A stretch of DNA of 64,000 bases from Rhizobium sp. SSA_523 (GTDB lineage: Bacteria; Pseudomonadota; Alphaproteobacteria; Rhizobiales; Rhizobiaceae): positions 1,426,001 through 1,490,000 of the forward strand of contig NZ_CP129382.1 of assembly GCF_030435705.1 (NCBI RefSeq), given 5' to 3'. Each line of letters starts with the position of its first letter. Positions within the stretch are counted from its first letter, which is position 1. A model generated the notes under the pieces. It searched no databases. It had not been told where the DNA came from and saw nothing but the letters and a program-made list of their open reading frames with translations. Shown here one piece after another: positions 21,192-30,521 of this stretch. The translations under genes and the position numbers were made by a program.

Positions 21192-22937
21192 CTAATAGGA
21201 CACAAGCATGGCGGAGCCGTTTTCCCCGAAGCGCGGTTTTACACCGAGAATCGCGGCCGAACGGGAAATGATCTCCTTGACCATCGGCGCGGCACTATTG
21301 CCGGCGAGCACCGCCCGGTCTGTTTCGCTGCGCGGATCGTCGATAAAGGTCAGCACCACGTATTTCGGCTTGTAGATCGGGAAAGCCGCCAGGAAGGCGT
21401 TGAAATTGTGGTCGTGATTGTAGCGGCCGTTGATGACCTTGTCGGCGGTGCCGGTCTTGCCGCCGACATCGAAGCCGGCCACGCGGGCATTCTTGCCGGA
21501 ACCGTTGACGCCGTTCCAGTCGAACAGCCAGCGCATCTCCGAACTCGTCGTCGGCTTGATCACCTGGCTTGCCACCGCATCGGCCTGGTCCTGGGCGCGC
21601 GGCAGGAAGGTCGGCTGGATCAACAGGCCGCCATTGACCAGCGCGGCACCGGCGACGGCCGTTTGCAGCGGGGTGGTGGAGACGCCGTGGCCGAAGGAGA
21701 TCGTGATCGAGTTGATCTTCTTCCACTCGCGCGGCTGGCTCGGCATGGCCACTTCCGGCAGTTCCGTGTCCATCCGCGTCAGCAGCCCGAGCTTGGAGAG
21801 GAAGGCCTTGTGTCCGTCAATGCCGACGACGTCGGCCATCTTGGCCGTGCCGATATTGGACGAGTACTGGAAGACCTCCGGCACGGTCAGGAAGCGGCCC
21901 TTGCCGTGAAAGTCCTTGATGGTGAAGCCGCCGATGCGGATCGGATAGCGGGCATCGAAGCTGTCGCCCATCCTCACCTTGCCACTGTCAAGCGCCATGG
22001 CCAGCGTGAAGGACTTGAAGGTGGAGCCCATCTCGAACGTACCGTTCGACATCCGGTTCAACCAGCCTTCCTCGCCGCCGGCAGCCGGATCATTGGGATC
22101 GAAATCCGGAACGGAGGACATGGCCAGAACTTCGCCGGTCGTGGCATCCAGCACCACGCCGCCGGCGCCCTTCGCCTTGAACTTGGTGATATTGGCCATC
22201 AGCACCTCGCGCAGGATGGCCTGAACGCGCAGGTCGATCGACAGCTTCACCGGCTCCATCGGCTGGTTGCTGGTCATGCCGACCGCCGCAAGATCGGCAA
22301 GGCCCTGGCTGTCGATGTAGCGTTCCATGCCGGCGACGCCGCGATTGTCGATATTGACGTAACCGACGATATGCGCGGCTGTCGGCCCACCGGGATAGAA
22401 GCGGCGCTTCTCCGGACGGAAACCGATGCCGGGAATGCCAAGCGCCAGGATTTCGCTCTGCTGCTTGGGTGTCAGCTGGCGTCTCAACCACTGGAAGCGC
22501 GAACTGGAGCGCAGTTTGCCGTAGATCTGCTTGGAATCGAGGTCGGGCAGGACAATTCGCAGTTTCTCGATGACTTCGTCCGCATCGACGATCTTGTGCG
22601 GCTCCGCAAACAGCGAAACCGTGCGGATATCCGTCGCCAGCACGGCGCCGTTGCGATCGAGGATATCGGGGCGCGAGGCCATGAGCCGGTCGGCCGGCAT
22701 GATGCTCGACGTCATTTCGGGTTCGCGCAGGGCCAGATAGCTCAGCCGCGCGCCGATGACGCCGTAGAAGACGACGAAGGCGCCCATGATCAGGCCGATG
22801 CGCATTCGCGCCTGCCCCGTCCGGCGCTTGCGCGACCCCTCGAAACGCGCTCCTCCCGACATAGACCGTGTGCCACGGCCGCCGGCGGAAAAATGCGCCC
22901 TGCTCTTCAGCACCATGATTCGCGATAGAAAGGCCAT
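21192..22937 (-). CDS. ftsI: Peptidoglycan D,D-transpeptidase FtsI (PBP3)
   Basis: Class B penicillin-binding protein making septal cross-links with FtsW. Of 581 residues, a basic cytoplasmic tail precedes one membrane helix at about 45-66. The pedestal domain includes RPDILDRNGAVLAT. The transpeptidase motifs are STFK (Ser305), SSN (359-361) and KTG (494-496). The start codon shares one base with the ftsL stop (TGATG), indicating coupling. The transcript continues to murE across a 185-bp gap holding a palindromic repeat. Confidence 0.97.
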   Translation of the reverse strand: MAFLSRIMVLKSRAHFSAGGRGTRSMSGGARFEGSRKRRTGQARMRIGLIMGAFVVFYGVIGARLSYLALREPEMTSSIMPADRLMASRPDILDRNGAVLATDIRTVSLFAEPHKIVDADEVIEKLRIVLPDLDSKQIYGKLRSSSRFQWLRRQLTPKQQSEILALGIPGIGFRPEKRRFYPGGPTAAHIVGYVNIDNRGVAGMERYIDSQGLADLAAVGMTSNQPMEPVKLSIDLRVQAILREVLMANITKFKAKGAGGVVLDATTGEVLAMSSVPDFDPNDPAAGGEEGWLNRMSNGTFEMGSTFKSFTLAMALDSGKVRMGDSFDARYPIRIGGFTIKDFHGKGRFLTVPEVFQYSSNIGTAKMADVVGIDGHKAFLSKLGLLTRMDTELPEVAMPSQPREWKKINSITISFGHGVSTTPLQTAVAGAALVNGGLLIQPTFLPRAQDQADAVASQVIKPTTSSEMRWLFDWNGVNGSGKNARVAGFDVGGKTGTADKVINGRYNHDHNFNAFLAAFPIYKPKYVVLTFIDDPRSETDRAVLAGNSAAPMVKEIISRSAAILGVKPRFGENGSAMLVSY

Positions 22938-23407
22938 CAGTCTTCCACCGATCCTGTTGAAATGACGTCGATCGAAGAAGCCCCTCGGGGCAGCGGGATC
23001 GGAACCGCGGCGGTCGTCTTGCTCGCCTTGACCTTATCGACGGCGCGGATGGCGGCGCGCACTTCCGGATCGGCGCCGGCGATCAGTTCCTCGATCGTCG
23101 TCTCCGGCTGCGGCAGCAGCGATTTGGGCATGGGCAATTCGGTCGGCATGGCAAGCTGCGTCGGTTCGGTCGGCACCAGGTTGAGCTCCGACTGATAGAC
23201 GGCGATGAGGCGATGCAGGCGGTTGGGCTGCGTCAGCAGCGCCCAGTCTGCCTTGAGCAGGTCGATCGTGTCCCGCTCCAGCTTGATCTCGGTCTCCAGC
23301 CGATGCACTTCCTCGAGCTTGAGGTCGGCTTTGTGCTTGATCGTATAGGTCACGAGCGCCGTGGCCGTCATGACACCGATCAGCACCAAATCGAAGGTTC
23401 GAAACAT
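22937..23407 (-). CDS. ftsL: FtsL-like division protein
   Basis: Small bitopic protein expected to form the FtsQ-FtsL-FtsB subcomplex. The 156-residue product has an N-terminal membrane helix (FDLVLIGVMTATALVTYTI, about 5-23) and then a heptad-like coiled coil (LKLEEVHRLETEIKLERDTIDLLKADWA in outline, about 29-58) with the LTQPNRLHRL stretch typical of alphaproteobacterial FtsL. A Pro-rich, low-complexity tail of about 80 residues follows. It lies 3 bp after rsmH and overlaps ftsI by one base. Confidence 0.88.
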   Translation of the reverse strand: MFRTFDLVLIGVMTATALVTYTIKHKADLKLEEVHRLETEIKLERDTIDLLKADWALLTQPNRLHRLIAVYQSELNLVPTEPTQLAMPTELPMPKSLLPQPETTIEELIAGADPEVRAAIRAVDKVKASKTTAAVPIPLPRGASSIDVISTGSVED

Positions 23408-23410
23408 GGA

Positions 23411-24436
23411 TCAGGCTCCCAACTTGTCGATGCTGGCGAGATCGGGAAGATCGAAGATCGACAGATCGACCGGCCTTGGCGGCGTATCCGTGCGGAAGGC
23501 TGCCCGCAATTTGGCAGAGCGGGCACGCGGGTTGATATCCGCCTCGGCGGCGCTGGCCGAAAGCATGCCCTTGCCCACGGGTTCGAACAGAGCCGGCTTC
23601 TCCTCCACCATCGGCAGATGTCGCGAGCCGGAAGCGCGCCCGGAACGGTCGGCGAGATAGCGTTTGACAAGCCGGTCTTCCAGCGAGTGGAAGCTCACCA
23701 CGACCAGCCGGCCGCCGGGCTTCAGCGCCCGTTCGGCGGCAAACAGCGCGCGCGCCAGCTCGCCGAGCTCGTCATTGACGAAGATCCGCAGGGCCTGGAA
23801 CACCCGGGTGGCCGGATGGATCTTGTCCTTGGCTTTGCGCGGATTGACACTCTCGATCATGTTGGCGAGATCACGCGTCGTGACGAAAGGTTCGCTCGCG
23901 CGGCGCTTCTCGATCGCGCGGGCAATGCGGCCGGCCTGCTTTTCCTCGCCGAGAAAGCCGAAGATGCGGGCCAGATCGCCGGCCTTGGCGCGATTGACCA
24001 CATCCGCCGCCGTCACGCCCGAGGCGGACATGCGCATGTCCAGCGGTCCGTTTCTCTGGAAGGAAAATCCGCGATCGGCTTCATCGATCTGCATGGAGGA
24101 CACGCCGACATCCAGAACGATGCCGTCCAGCCCCTCTTGCGGCGCATGGTCGGCGAGCTGCGAAAAGCGTGAAGGGATGAGGCTGAGGCGCCCCTTGAAT
24201 TCTGCCGCCAGCGGCTGTCCGCCGGCAATGGCGTTCGGATCGCGATCGAGCGCGATGACAGAGGCGCCGCGCTCAAGAAGGGCGCGGGTGTAACCGCCGG
24301 CGCCGAACGTTCCGTCGAGGATGCACTTGCCCGGCGCAGGCGCCAGGCAAGTCAGCACCTCATCCAGCATGACCGGAATGTGACGTATCGGTCCGCCATC
24401 AGCCTCGGAAACTCCGTTGCCAAGATTCGCCGCCAT
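23411..24436 (-). CDS. rsmH: 16S rRNA (cytosine1402-N4)-methyltransferase RsmH
   Basis: Methylates C1402 in the ribosomal P site. The 341-residue product begins [15 protein letters not shown], then [13 protein letters not shown], the SAM-binding loop [50 protein letters not shown] and [15 protein letters not shown], all RsmH hallmarks. The ATG at 24436 has GGGGGA upstream; the 214-residue upstream extension overlaps mraZ in another frame and is rejected. The gap to mraZ is 14 bp. Confidence 0.96.
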   Translation of the reverse strand: MAANLGNGVSEADGGPIRHIPVMLDEVLTCLAPAPGKCILDGTFGAGGYTRALLERGASVIALDRDPNAIAGGQPLAAEFKGRLSLIPSRFSQLADHAPQEGLDGIVLDVGVSSMQIDEADRGFSFQRNGPLDMRMSASGVTAADVVNRAKAGDLARIFGFLGEEKQAGRIARAIEKRRASEPFVTTRDLANMIESVNPRKAKDKIHPATRVFQALRIFVNDELGELARALFAAERALKPGGRLVVVSFHSLEDRLVKRYLADRSGRASGSRHLPMVEEKPALFEPVGKGMLSASAAEADINPRARSAKLRAAFRTDTPPRPVDLSIFDLPDLASIDKLGA

Positions 24437-24450
24437 TCCGATCCCCCGTT

Positions 24451-24891
24451 TCAAGTGGACCGGGTACCAAACCGCGCCCGGCCCTCTCGCGCCGCCGCCT
24501 GCGCCTCGTGAAACGCCTGCGGCTGCCAAAGCTGAAAATGATCCGACCGCCCGACGAAGGTCACCTCCGTCGTGATGCCGGTGAAGTCCCGGATGAAGTC
24601 CGAGACCATGAGACGGCCCTCCGCATCGAGCCGTAGAAAGACCCCGCCGCCGTGAACCAGCAGCGACATCGCATTGGCCTCCGGCGAGAACGGATCGGCC
24701 GCCGCGATCTGGCGCTCGTACCGCTCGAGCAGATCCGGACCGCCGACGCTGATCGCCGGAAACACAAGATCCTGGAGACAGTAAAGCTCCTGGATGTTCC
24801 GCTGCGAAAGGACCGCACGAAAGGGAGCAGGTACGGAGACCCGACCCTTCGCATCGACCCTGTTCGTCGCATTGGACAGAAAGCGGTTCAT
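24451..24891 (-). CDS. mraZ: Transcriptional regulator MraZ
   Basis: First gene of the dcw cluster; binds DNA as a ring of SpoVT/AbrB-fold repeats and represses its own operon in species studied. The 146-residue product shows both AbrB-like repeats, marked by [16 protein letters not shown] near the N-terminus and [15 protein letters not shown] in the second half. I start at ATG 24891 ([13 protein letters not shown]), dropping 24 Cys/Arg-rich upstream residues. The leader is about 170 nt, with a hairpin CTCCCA-TCAC-TGGGAG at 24997-25012. Confidence 0.95.
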   Translation of the reverse strand: MNRFLSNATNRVDAKGRVSVPAPFRAVLSQRNIQELYCLQDLVFPAISVGGPDLLERYERQIAAADPFSPEANAMSLLVHGGGVFLRLDAEGRLMVSDFIRDFTGITTEVTFVGRSDHFQLWQPQAFHEAQAAAREGRARFGTRST

Positions 24892-25067
24892 CACGCCAAA
24901 CACCCGCTCCACACAATCGCAGAGCGCTTTCGCGCACCGCAACCTGCAGGCGAAGAGACGCAACCCGAGCCATCGGCCGGAAGGGTTTCCAGCCGGCTCC
25001 CATCACTGGGAGGGACCCGTTTGTATCCAATGAAAGGGCACCTGATTGCCCGCCTGCAGTGTGAATT

Positions 25068-25103
25068 TGGGATATCATGGGACCATATGGGCGTCAATGG
25101 GAA
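25068..25103 (-). promoter_or_regulatory. Putative MraZ box overlapping the mraZ promoter
   Basis: Four TGGG tetramers begin at 25068, 25078, 25088 and 25098 on the plus strand, an exact 10-bp period (one helical turn). Overlapping them on the minus strand is a candidate promoter: TTGACG (25097-25092), 17 bp, TATCCC (25074-25069). Periodic TGGG-type repeats upstream of mraZ are the known binding site of MraZ in other bacteria. Here they read opposite to transcription. Confidence 0.7.
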
Positions 25104-25508
25104 GCGGCCACACGGATCGGCGGCAGCCTGAAATATTTATAAGCCGTTAAGTTTAACAAAGGGTTACTGGAGCATTTGCTGATAGACGATGGCGGCGGTG
25201 GCCCGAACCTTCAGCCGCAGCGGCTAACTGGCTGGAATCGGTTACACATTTGTGTGAGAACCCGGCCCATGGCAGCGCCTGGACACACGCCCGGCGGGTA
25301 GGCACACCATAATTCTCGCTGAACCTAGGGCAAAACCGGACGCCGCCGCCAGGCGGGCGAAACCACCCAGTGGTTGCATCACCAACCGCAGGTCGCGCGC
25401 AGGTGTTCGATGGCCCTGCGGTGATCGCGGCAGGCGCGAAGGCGGAAGACCCGGACGCGCCGATCATCAGCAGAACGCAGATCTTGCCGGGCTTCGAAGG
25501 AGGGGAAA
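25104..25508. other. Intergenic region between mraZ promoter and rnpB 3' end
   Basis: About 400 bp with no supportable gene. Reading frames here encode low-complexity sequence without a ribosome-binding site. An AT-rich patch with GTTAAGTTTAACAAAGG lies at about 25142-25165. I see no clear U-tract terminator for rnpB. Confidence 0.5.
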
Positions 25509-25944
25509 TCGCCAGTTGGCCTGTAAGCCGGGTTCTGTATGGCCCCGACGCAAAGGCCGGAACGTGGCAGCCATTCATCTGGGACAATGTTTGCACATTG
25601 CCTCTCGCAACCCACCCGGATGACTGGCCCGGAAACAGGCTGTAGCGCCGCAAGCGACACCCGCGTCATCCCTATTCGGTCTTGCTCCCGGTGGGGTTTA
25701 CCATGCCGTTCCTGTTGCCAGGCCCGCGGTGGGCTCTTACCCCACCCTTTCACCCTTACCCCGCCACCTTTCCGGCTCGTTATCGAGCAGGCAAGAAGGC
25801 GGGGCGGTATCCTTTCTGTGGCACTATCCCTGGGGTCGCCCCCGCCGGACGTTATCCGGCACCGTATTTCCGTGGAGCCCGGACTTTCCTCACCCTACCG
25901 CCTTTCGGCATTGGTAAAGCGCGGCTGCCCGGCCAACTGGCATC
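25509..25944 (-). ncRNA. rnpB: RNase P RNA, bacterial class A
   Basis: Catalytic RNA of RNase P, which matures tRNA 5' ends. On the minus strand the ends pair perfectly as helix P1: GCCAGTTGGCC (25941-25931) with GGCCAACTGGC (25521-25511). The conserved P4 5' strand GAGGAAAGTCCGGGCTC is at 25891-25875, and its partner ACAGAACCCGGCTTA is at 25538-25524. AACAGGAACGGCATGGTAAACCCC-like P15 sequence lies between. The length is about 436 nt; exact ends are estimated from P1. Confidence 0.95.
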
Positions 25945-25994
25945 GGCTCCTTAACCGGTTTGCGCAGCGAAGGCCAGTGGTGCGCCTGACGGAT

Positions 25995-27185
25995 TCAGCC
26001 GAACCGGGCGGAAAAGCGATGCGCCTCCCCCTCGTCCTGCAGCCGGCCATCGCGCAGCAGGAGAGCGCCCAGGCGCCCGATCTCGTCCGAGCTCTTGGCG
26101 GCGGTGCCGCAGCCGCCGGTCAAAACCGCGATCCGGGGCGAGGACGTATAGGAGATGATGGGATAACCGGTCGGCGTCTTGGCAACGACACAGGCGCCTA
26201 TGGAGACCCGCCGGCGATCGATCCACGGGACGAGGCTCTCCATGATCTGCACATGATGGTCGCGGACCTCGGCCCTCCCCCCATCGCGGAACCATTGCCG
26301 CATCTTGCGATCCTCGTCGAGAATGACATCATCGGGATCGCCGCCGATCTTGAGGTAGAGCCGGCCATCCGGATAGCGCAGAGGCGGCAGCATATAAATG
26401 TGGCGCCTGGGATCGCGCGGCTCGTAAATCAGCGAGGGCATGCCGGCATGGCGCTCGGCCTCGTCCGGCAGAACCTCGAAGAAGGTAATCGTGCGGCCGT
26501 AGACCGTCATCTGCAGCGGTTCCGGCAGAAGCGATCGGGCAACCGAGAATCCGCCCGCCGCCAGCAGCGCCTTCTCCGCGGTATAGGTCCGGCCTTCCAC
26601 CGTTCTGACGAGAGCAAGGCCATCCTCGTCGCGCACGCTCTCAACGGTCTCCTCGATGCGCCGGACACCCTGGTCGCGGGCAATTTTCGCCTGCGCCGCA
26701 ACAAGTGCCCGCGGATTGATGTGGCCGGCCTGGCTGGCCTCGAACACGCCTTCGCAATCCGGTTCGAAGCCGAAATAGGGGAAGCGGGAGGAGAGCGCCT
26801 CTTCCGGCATCACCTGCGCTTCAACGCCGAGGCGATCGGCGGCCTTGCAGATATTGTCGACATAGCGGTGGCCGGTGCTGCGCGACGGGGCCACCATCAG
26901 GCAGCCGACATCATGATAGAAGCGGATGCCGCTCCGCGCCTCGATCTCGCCATAGCGCGCAATGGAGCGGTTGGCGAGCGCCGCCCAGACCGGATCGGGA
27001 TCGATCGTGCGGGTGATTCGTCCCTCGTCGTAATGACTGGCGAAGACGCCCTCGTGGGTTCTGCTGTCGGCCGGCTCGTTCGGGCCGATCAGCGCCACGC
27101 CCTCCTCCGTCGTCGACAGATGCCTTGCGGCGGCAGCGCCCATCATGCCGCATCCTATGACAATGAACCTGAAATCCGCGGCCAT
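25995..27185 (-). CDS. FAD-dependent oxidoreductase (DAO family, sarcosine oxidase-like)
   Basis: Member of the D-amino-acid-oxidase fold, probably oxidising a secondary or N-methyl amine; the substrate cannot be told from sequence. The 396-residue product opens with the dinucleotide loop VIGCGMMGAAAARHL and ends with TGGCGTAAKSSDEIGRL, the FAD-contacting C-terminal glycine motif of this family. HEGVFASHYDEGRITRTI near residue 43 matches monomeric sarcosine oxidase/N-methyltryptophan oxidase types. It starts at ATG 27185 behind GAGGG. It ends about 50 bp upstream of rnpB, whose promoter must overlap its 3' end. Confidence 0.8.
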   Translation of the reverse strand: MAADFRFIVIGCGMMGAAAARHLSTTEEGVALIGPNEPADSRTHEGVFASHYDEGRITRTIDPDPVWAALANRSIARYGEIEARSGIRFYHDVGCLMVAPSRSTGHRYVDNICKAADRLGVEAQVMPEEALSSRFPYFGFEPDCEGVFEASQAGHINPRALVAAQAKIARDQGVRRIEETVESVRDEDGLALVRTVEGRTYTAEKALLAAGGFSVARSLLPEPLQMTVYGRTITFFEVLPDEAERHAGMPSLIYEPRDPRRHIYMLPPLRYPDGRLYLKIGGDPDDVILDEDRKMRQWFRDGGRAEVRDHHVQIMESLVPWIDRRRVSIGACVVAKTPTGYPIISYTSSPRIAVLTGGCGTAAKSSDEIGRLGALLLRDGRLQDEGEAHRFSARFG

Positions 27186-27291
27186 GGCAAAGCACCCTCA
27201 CCCGTTGCGATATGTCCGATCCCATGCGCCACCCTTTGGCACCTGCCTCTGCCCCGCGCGCTCTGCGTGAGGATCGGCGGGCAAAGCCGCC

Positions 27292-28065
27292 TCACGCCTC
27301 GTCCGTGCCCTGGAAGCGCGGCAGGGCGGCGAGCAGGCGATGCAGCGTGTCGATGGTCGAGATGTCCGCTATGCCGTCCACCCGCTCCGGCCGGAAATGA
27401 CGTTGAAAGGCCTCCACAACCGCCTCGGTGCGGTCACAGAAACTGCCGGTAATATCCAGCCCGTAGCCATAAAGCGCCAACATGCCCTGCAGCGCCTCGA
27501 TCGGCTGTCCGGCTTCGCCGCGCTGGAAATAGCGGCCGCTGCGGATCGGCGCGGGCTCGACATAATGCCCGACACCCGCGGCAGAGAGTCTTGCCCAGGG
27601 AAAGCGCTCGCCCGGATCGACCTTGCGCCGCGGCGCCACATCCGAATGGCCAAGCACCCGTTCCGGCGCAATGCGCCAGCGCTCGGCGCAGTCGCGGCAC
27701 AGGGCGATTACCGCCTCGATCTGCTCCGGCGGGAAATCCGGCAGGCCGCCCGGGTGACCGGCATTGGCGATCTCGATTCCGATCGAATGCGAATTGATAT
27801 CGGTCTCGCCCGCCCAGACGGATTTCCCCGCATGCCAGGCACGCCGCTCTTCCGGCACCATCTGCACCACACGGCCATCGGGCCAGACAAAATAATGGGA
27901 GGAGACTTCACTCTCGATGTTCTTCAGCCAGGACAGTGCCTTGGTATCGTCGGCCATGCCCGTATAGTGAAGGATGATCATGTCCGGCGCCGCGCAGCCA
28001 ACGCGTTCGCCATGGTTCGGCGAGGGATCGACCCGCGCCTGGCCAAAATCCGGGATGAGCTTCAT
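27292..28065 (-). CDS. N-acetylmuramoyl-L-alanine amidase (AmpD/AmiD type) with peptidoglycan-binding domain
   Basis: Zinc amidase cleaving the MurNAc-L-Ala bond. Amidase_2 domain ligands appear as His33 (IILHYTGM), His140 (GHSDVAP) and Asp150 (KVDPGERFPW), spaced as in AmpD. A C-terminal domain of about 65 residues (PIEALQGMLALYGYGLDITG to VVEAFQRHF) is a PG_binding_1 module, which is typical of AmiD-like enzymes. No signal peptide is visible, favouring cytoplasmic anhydromuropeptide recycling. The start overlaps the stop of the DjlA-like gene by 4 nt, so the two are coupled. Confidence 0.88.
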   Translation of the reverse strand: MKLIPDFGQARVDPSPNHGERVGCAAPDMIILHYTGMADDTKALSWLKNIESEVSSHYFVWPDGRVVQMVPEERRAWHAGKSVWAGETDINSHSIGIEIANAGHPGGLPDFPPEQIEAVIALCRDCAERWRIAPERVLGHSDVAPRRKVDPGERFPWARLSAAGVGHYVEPAPIRSGRYFQRGEAGQPIEALQGMLALYGYGLDITGSFCDRTEAVVEAFQRHFRPERVDGIADISTIDTLHRLLAALPRFQGTDEA

Positions 28066-28802
28066 GCGGCCTTGCGTTCCTTGGCGATCGCCGCATAGGC
28101 GGCATTCAGCGCCGCCATGCGTTCATTGGCCGCTGCATGCAGGGCTTCGGGCACGCCCCGGGCAATCAGCTTGTCGGGATGGTGCTCCGCCACCAGCCGG
28201 CGATAGCGCCGGCGAATTTCCGAGAAATCATCCGAGGGTGATACGCCCAGCACGAGATAGGGATCGATGCCGTCCATATGCACATGGCGCGCCATGATAC
28301 GGCGGAAATTGACCTCGTCGATATGGAAGATCTCGGCAATGCGCAGCAGGAAGGCCAGCTCCTTTTCATGCACCAGGCCATCGGCCTTGGCGATGTGGAA
28401 CAGGCCGTCGATCACGCTTTCCAGCATGGGACAATTCTGTTCGCCCGAGCCGCAAAGGCCCGAGAGCTTTTCGGCATAGGCCTCGTAACCGGCGACATCC
28501 TGACGGGCCAGGTTGTAGAGACGGGCCACGTTCTTCGCTTCTTCCTCGGGAAAATCGAAGATCTGCCGGAAGGCATCGACCTCCGATTCCACCACGGCAC
28601 CATCGGCCTTGGCCATTTTGGCCGAGAGCGCAATGATGGCGACCGAGAAGGAGACCTGACGGCGTGTTTCCGGGTCGCCCTCGAACAGGGTGCGAATCGC
28701 CTCGACAACCCGCGCGAGGGCATTATTGGCCGCATCGCCGACGCTGCCGAGCAGCCGCTCCCATAACGAACTCAACTGAAGACAAGCGAAATCGATGATC
28801 AT
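28062..28802 (-). CDS. DjlA-like co-chaperone (TerB-like plus J domain)
   Basis: The 246-residue product has an N-terminal segment, a TerB-like helical domain (VSFSVAIIALSAKMAKADGAVVESE, then VIDGLFHIAKADGLVHEKE, two acidic repeats) and a C-terminal J domain (DPYLVLGVSPSDDFSEIRRRYRR) with the HPD tripeptide in AEHHPDKL that stimulates DnaK. The architecture equals DjlA without an obvious membrane anchor. Start choice: ATG 28802 (MIIDFACLQ), preceded by AGGTG; an ATG 21 bp upstream is possible. It is coupled to the amidase by a 4-nt overlap. Confidence 0.82.
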   Translation of the reverse strand: MIIDFACLQLSSLWERLLGSVGDAANNALARVVEAIRTLFEGDPETRRQVSFSVAIIALSAKMAKADGAVVESEVDAFRQIFDFPEEEAKNVARLYNLARQDVAGYEAYAEKLSGLCGSGEQNCPMLESVIDGLFHIAKADGLVHEKELAFLLRIAEIFHIDEVNFRRIMARHVHMDGIDPYLVLGVSPSDDFSEIRRRYRRLVAEHHPDKLIARGVPEALHAAANERMAALNAAYAAIAKERKAA

Positions 28803-29234
28803 GCTGCACCTGATCAAATTCATGGCCCCTTGGCAAGCCGCAGCTGGCCGGGCATCATTAATCTTTCGTCACTTTTACGCGGCTCAGGCGCCTCCGGATG
28901 CCTGAAGGGTCAATCTGCCGCAGCCGCCGCGCAGGGAGCGTGGAGGAAGAAAGTGGCGAGCAACCCTTAAATCTCTTCGGCTCCGTGCCGCACTTGAAGT
29001 GCCGCACACCTGACGCTGCCAAACCGCAAGGCTGATCCGCAACACGATCGCAAATCGCTGCCGGCGCCGACGGCAAGGCCTGTTGCTGAATTTGAACCGA
29101 TTGAAAGCGCCAAGGTTCCGGAACCTGGCCGAAATAACGGATTTTCTTGAGAAATTCACTTTACAGCCGCGGCGTCCTGTCGCATCCATTTGCCGGTTTC
29201 AGTGGATGGCGCGATGCGCGCGCAAGGAGGATCG
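28803..29234. other. Divergent intergenic region before pfp
   Basis: About 430 bp between the DjlA-like gene (leftward) and pfp (rightward). Short frames here are Arg-rich and unconvincing. The last 150 bp before pfp become AT-richer (AATAACGGATTTTCTTGAGAAATTC), as expected for a promoter, but I cannot assign boxes with confidence. Confidence 0.4.
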
Positions 29235-30446
29235 ATGGCCGGACGGAAAGTGGGTATGCTGACAGCGGGAGGGCTCGCGCCTTGTCTGTCGTCTGCGGTT
29301 GGCGGCCTGATCGAGCGCTATAGCGATGTGGCACCGGAGCTGGAACTGGTCGCCTACCGCTCCGGCTATCAGGGTCTGCTTCTCGGGGACCGGATCGAGA
29401 TCACCCGCGAGATGCGCGAAAGGGCCCACCTCCTGCACCGCTATGGCGGATCGCCGATCGGCAACAGCCGCGTGAAGCTCACCAATGTCGCGGACTGCGT
29501 GAAGCGCGGGCTGGTCAAGGAGGGCGAGAACCCGCTGAAGGTGGCCGCGGATCGGCTCGCCGCCGATGGCATCACGATCCTGCACACGATCGGCGGAGAC
29601 GACACCAATACCACGGCCGCCGATCTTGCTGCCTATCTGGCGTCGAACGGCTATGAGCTGACCGTTGTCGGACTGCCGAAGACGGTTGACAATGACGTGG
29701 TGCCGATCCGCCAGACGCTCGGCGCCTGGACCGCGGCGGAAGTCGGCGCGCATTTCTTCGATCATGTCAGCAATGAGCAGAGCGCGGCCCCGCGCACCCT
29801 CGTCATCCATGAGGTGATGGGGCGCCATTGCGGCTGGCTGACGGCTGCCACGGCGCGCGCCTATATCCAGGACACGCGCTATAATGAATATGTCGAAGGC
29901 CTGATGATGAACACGCAGATGAAGAATATCGACGGGCTTTACCTGCCCGAGATGGTCTTCGATCTGCATGGCGAGGCCGAGCGCCTGCGCGCCATCATGG
30001 ACAGCTGTGGTTTCGTCACCCTGTTCGTATCCGAGGGCGCCGGGCTGGACGCGATCGTGGCAGAGCGGGAAGCGGCCGGCGAAGCCGTCAAGCGCGACGC
30101 CTTCGGCCATGTGAAGATCGATACGGTCAATGTCGGGTCCTGGTTCCAGCAGCATTTTGCAACTCTTCTCGGCGCAGAACGTTCAATGGTTCAGAAGTCG
30201 GGCTATTATGCCCGCTCCGCGCCCGCCAATGGCGACGATCTCCGCCTGATCCAGAGCATGGTCGATCTTGCTGTGGAAAGCGCGCTGAACGGCGTCTCCG
30301 GAGTGACCGGACATGACGAGGGCCACAATGGGAAATTGCGCACGATCGAATTCCCGCGTATCAAGGGCGGCAAGCATTTCGATTTGTCGGCGCCCTGGTT
30401 CGGCGAGGTCATGGACTTCATCGGCCAGCCCTGGCGCAAGGCCTGA
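29235..30446 (+). CDS. pfp: Pyrophosphate-dependent 6-phosphofructokinase
   Basis: Interconverts fructose 6-phosphate and fructose 1,6-bisphosphate using PPi, a reversible step. The 403-residue product carries TIGGDDTNTTA and LPKTVDNDVVP: the GGDD aspartate and the lysine of PKTxDND distinguish PPi-dependent from ATP-dependent enzymes. VMGRHCGWLTA and VSEGAG follow. AAGGAGG lies 5 bp before ATG 29235, so the 15-residue upstream extension is rejected. It is followed by a membrane protein gene 75 bp downstream. Confidence 0.94.
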   Translation: MAGRKVGMLTAGGLAPCLSSAVGGLIERYSDVAPELELVAYRSGYQGLLLGDRIEITREMRERAHLLHRYGGSPIGNSRVKLTNVADCVKRGLVKEGENPLKVAADRLAADGITILHTIGGDDTNTTAADLAAYLASNGYELTVVGLPKTVDNDVVPIRQTLGAWTAAEVGAHFFDHVSNEQSAAPRTLVIHEVMGRHCGWLTAATARAYIQDTRYNEYVEGLMMNTQMKNIDGLYLPEMVFDLHGEAERLRAIMDSCGFVTLFVSEGAGLDAIVAEREAAGEAVKRDAFGHVKIDTVNVGSWFQQHFATLLGAERSMVQKSGYYARSAPANGDDLRLIQSMVDLAVESALNGVSGVTGHDEGHNGKLRTIEFPRIKGGKHFDLSAPWFGEVMDFIGQPWRKA

Positions 30447-30521
30447 GATAGCCTTGGAAGCGTCCGGCAAGACGCGCATGAAGGGCGGATCAAGATTATC
30501 CGCCGGCTCTGGGAGGAGTAG

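Noticed and set aside
21039..22928. 629-codon plus-strand ORF opposite ftsI
   Set aside because: Antisense shadow; ftsI carries all three transpeptidase motifs.
25153..25653. 166-codon minus-strand ORF past rnpB
   Set aside because: Its first part lies inside the RNase P RNA and the rest has no family similarity or ribosome-binding site.
25539..27452. 637-codon plus-strand ORF across rnpB and the oxidoreductase
   Set aside because: Crosses the RNase P RNA and antisense of a clear FAD enzyme.
29199..30155. 318-codon minus-strand ORF opposite pfp
   Set aside because: Antisense shadow; pfp has GGDD and PKTxDND motifs and a perfect ribosome-binding site.
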